From NCBI GenBank assembly GCA_018985235.1, contig JADGIG010000250.1, positions 1 through 11,723 of the forward strand: a stretch of DNA of 11,723 bases. The letters are read 5' to 3'. A model generated the notes under the pieces. It saw only the letters and a program-made list of their open reading frames with translations. It was not told the DNA's origin and made no database searches. The stretch is from Sanchytrium tribonematis. Lineage: Eukaryota > Sanchytriomycota > Sanchytriomycetes > Sanchytriales > Sanchytriaceae. Both the position numbers and the translations under genes were made by a program. Positions 6,866 through 11,723 of the stretch are shown piece after piece (the first letter of the stretch is position 1; every line of letters starts with the position of its first letter).

Positions 6866-6880
6866 TTGTAACCCTTACAA
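6866..6880. repeat. 15-bp dyad TTGTAA-CCC-TTACAA
   Basis: Perfect 6-bp arms around CCC. It matches the dyad at 1981-1995 in 11 of 15 positions and in overall symmetry, so both could bind the same factor. Confidence 0.35.
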
Positions 6881-6991
6881 GTTGTAATGGATAAAAAATT
6901 TATTCTTATTTTCGATTTGTTATCAGAAGTTAATGTTCAAATACGGAAAAGATTCGGGTTTATCTAAGCTGATAATTATAATCAAAGGGTG

Positions 6992-6997
6992 TGAAAC
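6992..6997 (+). promoter_or_regulatory. TGAAAC start-proximal element
   Basis: Exact TGAAAC, 8 nt before the ATG at 7006. It supports 7006, not the in-frame GTG at 6991, as the start. Confidence 0.45.
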
Positions 6998-7005
6998 ATC
7001 TAATC

Positions 7006-7782
7006 ATGTTGTTAACGTCTTTCAAGGTTGCTTTAGGCATACAATGTGCATTTGGAATTCCGAGCTCGATTCTAAAAACCGAAAAATTGTATGATTTCAG
7101 CGGAGCATTAACGCATATTGCAATAGTTGCTGTAGCATTACGATTTAAAAATCCAAACATTCATCAAACAATTGCTAGTGCGATTAGTATTGGCTGGGCG
7201 GTCAGATTGGGAGGATTTTTGGCATACAGGATGTATAAAACTCATTCGGACACCAGGTTTGATGCATTTAAAGGTTCCAGCCTTCGATTTTTTGGAATGT
7301 GGATTGGTCAAGCGTTTTGGTGCTCTTTAATTCAAGTTCCTGTTGTATTGATGTTAAGCAGAGCTCCATTGGGACCATTGACTTTAGTTGACAAAATTTT
7401 GGGTGGTAGTTGGTTGGCTTGTGTTGTTTTAGAGGCAATAGCAGATCAACAAAAATGGAATTACAAGGCAAGTAAGACAAAAGAGGACCCTGGATTTACT
7501 CACACAGGGCTTTGGAAATATTCTCAACATCCTAATTATTTCTTTGAGATTAGCGCATGGACCTGCGCATGGCTATTTTGCTGTAAACATTTACCAGTTC
7601 ATTTGTTTACTATTGGCGCTGTGTCTCCTCTATTCACATCGCTACTACTTTTGAAAGTGAGTGGTATTCCTTTGGATAAAAAGAAAGAAAAATATGGTAC
7701 TGACAACAGATTAGTTGCTTATAAAGAAAACACCAGTTTATTAGTTCCTTGGTTTCCGAAAAAATCAAATAAACAAGATTGA
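7006..7782 (+). CDS. DUF1295 / steroid 5-alpha-reductase-like integral membrane protein
   Basis: A 258-aa multispan membrane protein of the DUF1295 family, related to the C-terminal domain of 3-oxo-5-alpha-steroid 4-dehydrogenases and isoprenylcysteine methyltransferases. Diagnostic motifs: WAVRLGGFLAYR (64-75), RFFGMWIGQAFW (94-105), EAIADQQKW (143-151), GLWKYSQHPNYFFEI (168-182), SPLFTSLLLLKVSGIPL (207-223) and the closing KYG-YK-T-LLVPWFPK. Several hydrophobic spans lie at about 33-48, 55-75, 96-117, 133-147, 183-194 and 199-222. Family members with known activity are NADPH-dependent lipid reductases; the natural substrate of most DUF1295 proteins is unknown. The start at 7006 is the first ATG; an in-frame GTG at 6991 would add five residues and is unlikely in a eukaryote. 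AATAAA lies at 7768-7773, before the stop. It converges on DPH5 with 2 bp between stops. Confidence 0.9.
   Translation: MLLTSFKVALGIQCAFGIPSSILKTEKLYDFSGALTHIAIVAVALRFKNPNIHQTIASAISIGWAVRLGGFLAYRMYKTHSDTRFDAFKGSSLRFFGMWIGQAFWCSLIQVPVVLMLSRAPLGPLTLVDKILGGSWLACVVLEAIADQQKWNYKASKTKEDPGFTHTGLWKYSQHPNYFFEISAWTCAWLFCCKHLPVHLFTIGAVSPLFTSLLLLKVSGIPLDKKKEKYGTDNRLVAYKENTSLLVPWFPKKSNKQD
7768..7773 (+). terminator. Poly(A) signal AATAAA inside the coding end
   Basis: AATAAA sits six nucleotides before the TGA stop at 7780. No plus-strand AATAAA occurs just after the stop. Confidence 0.4.
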
Positions 7783-7783
7783 T

Positions 7784-7789
7784 TTTATT
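7784..7789 (-). terminator. Poly(A) signal overlapping the DPH5 stop codon
   Basis: AATAAA on the minus strand contains the TAA stop at 7787-7785. Cleavage would occur inside the antisense of the convergent gene. Confidence 0.45.
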
Positions 7790-8633
7790 TATGGAAACGG
7801 TTTTGCTGCTTCTTAGTGTATTCTTTATTAGGACTTATACGACTCAAAAGATCCCATTCAACTTCGTGCATATTTTCACATGATGGAATTATTAACGAAT
7901 GTAGCGGTTCGCCAAATTCCATATTTTTCAATTCTTCCATACTCCCACAAACATATTGTTGCGAATCAGTACCTATTCTTAAAGCAGCAACAATCAAAGT
8001 GTCTGATAGTAAAGTTGGGTCTTCCCATTTTTCCGAAATATCTAATAATTGTTCGATTGCAGTATTGACTGTCATATAGCGTGGCGGGAGATATTCAGGC
8101 TTACCCTTAGCCAAGCTTTCCCAGGTAGGCTCCTTGACTTTAATATCTAATAAACATAAAGTGTGTAATTTTTGTGATAAATTTGATTCAATTTTCTCAT
8201 AAAAAGACTCTGGTTGCCAATTACCTTGCCAAAAGGGAATTGATACTATTTGACCATAATGGTACAAAGATATTCCACAACTCCCGACTGAATTGATTAT
8301 ACTTGCGTTATGAATAATTTTTACCTCTATGTTCATCTCGTATGCTCTCAAAAGAAGGTCTGAATGAGTTGTTGCGGAAAACGGATCGCCAACAACCAGC
8401 AGACAGACTTCCATACTCTGAGCGTCTTCAAGGAAACTTGGATTTTCTTCAATATTTTGCCGATCAGCGACATCAACTTTAATTTGGTAAACAGACTCTA
8501 ATTCCTTCACGTTACTTTGCAATATTGAAGTGTAATGCTCCAAAACTACTTTATCGGCCTTCTTTATAATATTTAGCGCTTTAACACTGATATCTTCCAC
8601 ATCGCCCAATCCCAATCCGATCAAATACAACAT
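7785..8633 (-). CDS. DPH5: Diphthine (methyl ester) synthase DPH5
   Basis: SAM-dependent methyltransferase of cytosolic diphthamide synthesis, which modifies a His of elongation factor 2. The 282-aa product is full length. Motifs: MLYLIGLGLGD (1-11), the SAM-binding N-terminus; ADKVVLEHYTSIL (26-38); VGDPFSATTHSDLLLRA (80s-90s); IIHNASIINSVGSCGISLYHYG, given here in parts as IIHNASI and SVGSCGISLYHYG; and the C-terminal PPRYMTVNTAIEQLL. These are characteristic of eukaryotic DPH5. Its presence implies diphthamide-modified eEF2 and the DPH1-4 and DPH6-7 enzymes elsewhere. The ATG at 8633 is the first residue of the conserved N-terminus. It diverges from the next gene and converges with the DUF1295 gene at a 2-bp gap. 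Confidence 0.96.
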   Translation of the reverse strand: MLYLIGLGLGDVEDISVKALNIIKKADKVVLEHYTSILQSNVKELESVYQIKVDVADRQNIEENPSFLEDAQSMEVCLLVVGDPFSATTHSDLLLRAYEMNIEVKIIHNASIINSVGSCGISLYHYGQIVSIPFWQGNWQPESFYEKIESNLSQKLHTLCLLDIKVKEPTWESLAKGKPEYLPPRYMTVNTAIEQLLDISEKWEDPTLLSDTLIVAALRIGTDSQQYVCGSMEELKNMEFGEPLHSLIIPSCENMHEVEWDLLSRISPNKEYTKKQQNRFHK

Positions 8634-8727
8634 CTCCTAGATGATTCTAGCCAATTACGATTCGTCGCGAATCCCTCTAATTTCTCTAAATAAATATTTT
8701 GAAATCCACCCCTTTCGTATATCAAAA
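8634..8727. promoter_or_regulatory. Divergent promoter between DPH5 and the 313-aa orphan
   Basis: 94 bp if the orphan starts at 8728. It has a C-rich ACCCCTTTC about 12 nt before that ATG. An earlier in-frame ATG at 8641 would leave only 7 bp, too little for two promoters. Confidence 0.5.
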
Positions 8728-9669
8728 ATGAAATTGAATTCAGAAGTTGCTAGTGACAGCAGTAAAGCTGTTGCAAACTATATTGGAACCTTAAACCAAG
8801 AAAATAATGACCCTAGTATCCAAAACAATTTATTTGAGCCATTTGAGTTGCTCGAAATCCCTCACAATCAAATGCCGTTATATCCGGCTCCATTACCACC
8901 AAATTTTAATGCTGCTGCCTATGTAGCAGAGACCACCACTCGAATTAACACTGCAAAACTAGCCGCGAAAGCTAAAGGTATTGCGAAACCAGTGTCGTCA
9001 AAGCCTACATTAAAACAGCAGCCCCAAATACTTAGAGAGGCCATCAAAATGACACCCGGTAGAGCTCCAGATGATTTGAGAAAAGCTGTTTTATCGGGTT
9101 TTTTAGCATATAAAGATGATTTGAAACGATTAGGTGGTAGAACCAGTGAGAAACAGATTGTGAAAAGAAAAATCATTGACAACTTTCTAAATAACCGAGT
9201 TTTTAGTGGAGTAGACATGAGTGTAGTTGATGAGAAATTTATTGCGGCTATTTATGATCTTGAACATACAAATTTCGTAAGATACATGGAAAGAGCAATG
9301 AAAAGTGGTTCAGGAGCCACTAAAAAAACTGCTCTGTTTGATTTAGGGTTTGAATTATGGAAAGGAGACCCAAAAGCGATTGAACCAGTTCGTATAAAAT
9401 TAGGCAGACCAGTTGAAGAAATTACACGTGATATGGTGACTCCCAAATTTGAGCCTATAAAACCAATACAAGATGATGACTTAAAGCAGCTGCACAACAA
9501 AGCCACAAAGAAGAAGTCCGATGATGCCAATAGTCTTAGTTTAAAAAACGAAACAATGATGACGATTCGTGATACCAACAAGAGATTTAATTCATATATG
9601 GATACAAGTGAAGAATATATGAAATTAAAGATTCAATTGATGTTAAAACAATTAAATGGAGAACAATAA
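8728..9669 (+). CDS. Unrecognised conserved-looking protein (313 aa)
   Basis: No family recognised. The first 75 residues are polar and likely disordered, with a Pro-rich patch (LYPAPLPPNF). An Ala/Lys/Thr segment follows, then a largely helical core from about residue 105 to 240 (EAIKMTPGRAPDDLRKAVL, KAGYKDDL-type helices, FVRYMERAMKSG, FDLGFELWKGD). The C-terminus is charged and helix-rich, with a possible short coiled coil at the end (YMKLKIQLMLKQLN). I chose the ATG at 8728, which has AAAA before it, over the in-frame ATG at 8641 (342 aa). The upstream extension is unlike the rest and would overlap the divergent promoter. AATAAA overlaps the stop codon (9665-9670). No membrane segment or signal is seen. 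Function is unknown. Confidence 0.8.
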   Translation: MKLNSEVASDSSKAVANYIGTLNQENNDPSIQNNLFEPFELLEIPHNQMPLYPAPLPPNFNAAAYVAETTTRINTAKLAAKAKGIAKPVSSKPTLKQQPQILREAIKMTPGRAPDDLRKAVLSGFLAYKDDLKRLGGRTSEKQIVKRKIIDNFLNNRVFSGVDMSVVDEKFIAAIYDLEHTNFVRYMERAMKSGSGATKKTALFDLGFELWKGDPKAIEPVRIKLGRPVEEITRDMVTPKFEPIKPIQDDDLKQLHNKATKKKSDDANSLSLKNETMMTIRDTNKRFNSYMDTSEEYMKLKIQLMLKQLNGEQ

Positions 9670-9670
9670 A
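9665..9670 (+). terminator. Poly(A) signal overlapping the stop codon
   Basis: AATAAA contains the TAA stop at 9667-9669. Confidence 0.45.
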
Positions 9671-9733
9671 TATTTAAGATTTAAATTATATGCATCTTGA
9701 TTGGTAGTTCACACGTGCATATTCACCAAATAT
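9670..9733. other. Convergent spacer between the orphan and the transposase
   Basis: 64 bp, AT-rich, with a CACGTG-containing stretch. No terminal inverted repeat was recognised. Confidence 0.5.
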
Positions 9734-10952
9734 TTATCCATCAAACAAAGACATGATATACTGGCAATAAATTTCTCTGTTTCCTTGAGAAAATGCACGT
9801 CTATTATCATCATTATTCTCCATTTCACCAAATATTGCACTTAATTGAGACACTTCCCTACACATTTCATAAAACTTCATCTGATTGGTATCCATTTCAA
9901 TCAAACCAATACTTGTATCACCTAAATTAATTGCAATCACCAATATCAATACAATAATTGTGTATTATCATCAATGCTTTGGTTAATTTGACATGCATGG
10001 ACTTGGAGACTGCAACTGCAAAACTGAGAAATTTCCATCTTCTCTTTATCATACCAAATGTCATTTCTGTTTTTACTCGTGCCCTGCTCAGATGTAAATT
10101 GAATAAATTTCGCACATCACTACATACTCGAATTTCATTGATGTCAAAAGGCACAAACATGTTTGGTTGTATAGGGAACCCACCATCTGCAACAACAACA
10201 TACTCTAAACCAATTTGATCTAACCATGGCTTTAAATTAGATGTGTTAAAACCATAGGAGTCCTGTCTACACCCAGGAATACCCAAATCAGCACCAATTA
10301 CTCGACATTTAGCATCTACCATACAGATACAATTAAGACTATAGAAACCTTTATGGTTATAATAGCTAGTTTCTGTACCTTTTTCAGTTATGGCAATTGG
10401 AAAATGGACACCATCGATTGCGCCGCACACGTTTGGAAATATTGATTTTGAATAAGTTTTAAAATCAGAACAATTTTGTTTAATTTGTTCTATCGAGGAC
10501 GGTAGAGAAATGTAGCTATCAAATACCTGTAAAATAGCATCAGTAAATTCATAAATTATTCGTCTAGCTGTTGATTCAGATAATCCAAATGCAAATCCAG
10601 CATTAAATATGTCTGGATCTCTACCGCAATAATACAAAAACATGCCAAATCGAATAGAATCATTGATTCTAGGTCTTCCAGTAGTGTTAGGTGCAGCACT
10701 ATCCAAATGTGGCTTAATTATGTCCAAAAAAGAAATAAATGTTTCTGGCGAAAGTCGATAAATCTTAATAAAACGTGCTCTGGATATAGCGTTGTTTTCA
10801 ATTTGTTCAATCGGGTCATGTAGTCTTACATAATCAAAATATTCTCTATGTTGCAAATTAGTGATAGATTGATTGTAAAACAATTGAACGTTTGTTAAAT
10901 ATTGCGCAATTAGTGGAATTCCAGTTATTATTTCTTGATCTTCCTCTAACAT
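9734..10952 (-). CDS. PIF/Harbinger-family transposase (HARBI1-like nuclease), two exons (10952-9941 and 9921-9734)
   Basis: The spliced product is 399 aa. DDE_Tnp_4-type nuclease features: CGAIDGVHFPI with Asp180, VVVADGGFP with Asp256, and RARVKTEMTFGMIKRRWKFL with Glu296, so the DDE triad is intact. An N-terminal helical region with RLSPETFISFLD and LSESTARRIIYEF (126-136) looks like the family's helix-turn-helix. The unspliced frame stops after HNYCIDIGDCN; removing 19 nt at 9922-9940 continues it as GDTSIGLIEMD and ends with RRAFSQGNREIYCQYIMSLFDG (split: RRAFSQGNREI and YCQYIMSLFDG), matching the usual C-terminal part of the family. No frameshift or stop interrupts it. I found no terminal inverted repeats or target-site duplication around it and no SANT/Myb partner gene. 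It may be a mobile element copy or a domesticated gene. Confidence 0.88.
9922..9940 (-). other. 19-nt intron in the transposase gene
   Basis: On the minus strand it reads GTGATTGCAATTAATTTAG, phase 1 within a Gly codon. GGTGAT occurs at both boundaries as a direct repeat. Splicing fuses two overlapping frames into one uninterrupted 399-aa protein. A 31-nt alternative using an earlier GT keeps the same frame but would remove four residues of the conserved HNYCID region. Confidence 0.75.
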
Positions 10953-11149
10953 GTAGAATTAGTTTTGAAATTGTAAAGCATATTTTATTAACAACTAGAG
11001 CCACATGCCTCTAAAAATGCTTCTGATCTGATCAGAAATGACTTTTAAATTTGGGCCTAAGCAATCATGTAAAAAGTTGGATTTCATGTGGCAGCATAAG
11101 AGCGCATCTGCACAGTTTTTATTGAAGTTGATCCTCAAACTCAAACCAC
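10953..11149. promoter_or_regulatory. Divergent region between the transposase and the Cys-containing orphan
   Basis: 197 bp. Holds a CAAAAC 9 nt before the transposase ATG and TCAAAC 9 nt before the plus-strand ATG, both variants of TGAAAC at the same spacing. It also holds a 17-bp dyad nested in a wider inverted repeat. Confidence 0.5.
11000..11092. repeat. Nested inverted repeats (GCCACATG ... CATGTGGC around a 17-bp dyad)
   Basis: 8-bp perfect outer arms at 11000-11007 and 11085-11092 enclose TTCTGATC-T-GATCAGAA at 11021-11037. It could be a regulatory site, a structured leader RNA or a remnant of a small mobile element. The outer arms are short enough to be chance. Confidence 0.35.
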
Positions 11150-11482
11150 ATGTCTAATCTTGAAATTCAAAGAAAAGAAAACTACTATAACAAAAAGATT
11201 GATAGTGCTCAACCCTTGCATTGCACCAATACTGAAGAGCACAAAAAAACTTGGATCCAAAAATGCTTTATATCAAAATTATTGAGTATTTTCAAGGACG
11301 AAGAATCTGAAGAGGTTAAATTGGAATTGACCGACTTTGATCTAAATCGAACTTGTTTTTGCATGGAGTGCGCTACGTGTCGCAGCTTATTGAATAGAAA
11401 CTTAGAATCTGAAATTGATCCGTTAGAAACTTCTCTTGAATTTCTGACGGTATTTGAAGGAGCGAAAACCTCAGTCCAATGA
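11150..11482 (+). CDS. Small orphan protein with a CxCxxCxxC cluster (110 aa)
   Basis: No family recognised. The N-terminal half is charged (RKENYYNKK, EEHKKTWIQK). Residues 69-77 read CFCMECATC, a CxCxxCxxC cluster that could bind zinc or an iron-sulfur cluster or form disulfides. The remainder is acidic. The ATG is preceded at 9 nt by TCAAAC, a variant of TGAAAC, and AATAAA lies at 11515-11520. Both support it as a real gene. It overlaps a 120-aa minus-strand ORF that lacks such signals. Confidence 0.6.
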   Translation: MSNLEIQRKENYYNKKIDSAQPLHCTNTEEHKKTWIQKCFISKLLSIFKDEESEEVKLELTDFDLNRTCFCMECATCRSLLNRNLESEIDPLETSLEFLTVFEGAKTSVQ

Positions 11483-11514
11483 TACCTTAATGAATTTAAA
11501 TTAGAAATATCCTT

Positions 11515-11520
11515 AATAAA
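11515..11520 (+). terminator. Poly(A) signal of the Cys-containing orphan
   Basis: AATAAA, 32 nt after the stop. The convergent partial gene has its own minus-strand AATAAA at 11527-11532, so the two 3' ends overlap. Confidence 0.4.
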
Positions 11521-11548
11521 CAAGGTTTTATTTTTAAAAATTGATTTT

Positions 11549-11723
11549 TTAAATGTTGGCCAAGAAATCATTCAAATCATATTTGTAATTTAACTCTTGC
11601 TCTTTTGACTCTTCAAGAAATCTTTTGTTCTGTATAATTTCTAACTGAAGTCTTGTGAAGTGATTCTTTTGCAATATATTTTGCTTTGAAACTAGCCCTT
11701 GTATTTTGTCCTTCAACTTTTCT
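11549..11723 (-). CDS. C-terminus of a coiled-coil protein, cut by the window edge
   Basis: The minus-strand frame is open from the right edge to a TAA at 11551-11549, giving 57 residues. They are Lys/Glu/Gln/Leu-rich with heptad-like spacing (EKLKDKIQGLVSKQNILQ, then LQLEIIQNKRFLEESKEQE) and end YDLNDFLANI. No ATG is needed in the fragment since the gene continues past position 11723. AATAAA follows on the minus strand at 11532-11527. The coiled-coil nature is clear, but the family cannot be named from this end. Confidence 0.7.
   Translation of the reverse strand, partial: EKLKDKIQGLVSKQNILQKNHFTRLQLEIIQNKRFLEESKEQELNYKYDLNDFLANI

Larger units (their letters stand above)
6857..7005. promoter_or_regulatory. 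Divergent promoter between RAT1 and the DUF1295 gene
   Basis: 149 bp, AT-rich, must serve both genes. It holds a 15-bp dyad 9 bp from the RAT1 ATG (6866-6880) and TGAAAC 8 nt before the plus-strand ATG. Confidence 0.6.

Noticed and set aside
6991-7005. GTG start adding five residues to the DUF1295 protein
   Set aside because: A eukaryotic context and the ATG at 7006, with TGAAAC 8 nt before it, make the GTG unlikely.
8641-8727. Upstream in-frame ATG adding 29 residues to the 313-aa protein
   Set aside because: It has a poor context (T at -3), leaves 7 bp to the divergent DPH5 start, and the extension is unlike the rest. It is possible but less likely than 8728.
9252-9581. 109-aa minus-strand ORF with hydrophobic stretches
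   Set aside because: It is antisense to the 313-aa gene. The hydrophobicity is what the complement of Lys/Asp/Glu-rich coding sequence gives.
9670-11149. Terminal inverted repeats of a Harbinger element
   Set aside because: A by-eye comparison of both flanks gave only short AT-rich matches; no pair of arms with a target duplication was found.
11209-11571. 120-aa minus-strand ORF overlapping the Cys-containing orphan and the partial gene
   Set aside because: It has no start-proximal element, overlaps two better-supported genes, and its C-terminal region is the complement of the orphan.
1-11723. tRNA, rRNA, CRISPR array or tandem repeats
   Set aside because: No T-loop with matching stems, no rRNA-like conserved core and no spaced direct repeats were seen on either strand.

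Overview
This is a stretch of a compact, AT-rich nuclear genome from a unicellular eukaryote with an aerobic mitochondrion. The eukaryotic markers are a CaM-kinase-type protein kinase, the Rat1/XRN2 exoribonuclease, the diphthamide enzyme DPH5, the complex I subunit NDUFA13/GRIM-19 and a PIF/Harbinger transposase. Gene density is about one gene per kilobase and neighbouring genes are often only 2 to 30 bp apart. The standard code fits, with both TAA and TGA used as stops. A CaM kinase beside an ABHD4/5-CLD1-type lipase suggests an early-diverging fungus or fungal relative, but the sequence does not prove this. A complex I gene argues against rozellid or microsporidian lineages that lost complex I. 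Layout, left to right: an alpha/beta-hydrolase (63-1079, +); a small membrane protein (1180-1482, +); a poorly resolved small-gene locus (1483-2026, +); a CaMK-like kinase whose frame is completed only by removing a 20-nt intron (2027-3114, +). Then come three genes in tandem on the minus strand with 26-27 bp spacers: RAT1 (first transcribed), NDUFA13 and an unrecognised protein (6856 down to 3141). RAT1 shares a 149-bp divergent promoter with a DUF1295/steroid-reductase-like membrane protein (7006-7782, +). That gene converges on DPH5 (8633-7785, -) with only 2 bp between the stop codons. DPH5 in turn diverges from an unrecognised 313-aa protein (8728-9669, +). A PIF/Harbinger transposase follows (10952-9734, -), whose frame is completed by removing a 19-nt intron. 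The window closes with a small Cys-containing orphan (11150-11482, +) and the C-terminus of a coiled-coil protein running off the right edge (-). The genes do not form one pathway; they are mostly housekeeping genes packed tightly. The main discovery is architectural. There are 19-20-nt spliceosomal-type introns with a shared 3' end (ATTWATTTAG). An exact TGAAAC hexamer sits 8-9 nt upstream of three start codons and 3 nt upstream of a fourth. A second, pyrimidine-rich element (CTCCTTGTTTTTA) abuts the starts of the two downstream genes of the tandem. AATAAA signals overlap or lie next to most stop codons, implying extremely short 3' UTRs. No tRNA, rRNA, CRISPR array or prokaryotic operon signals were seen.
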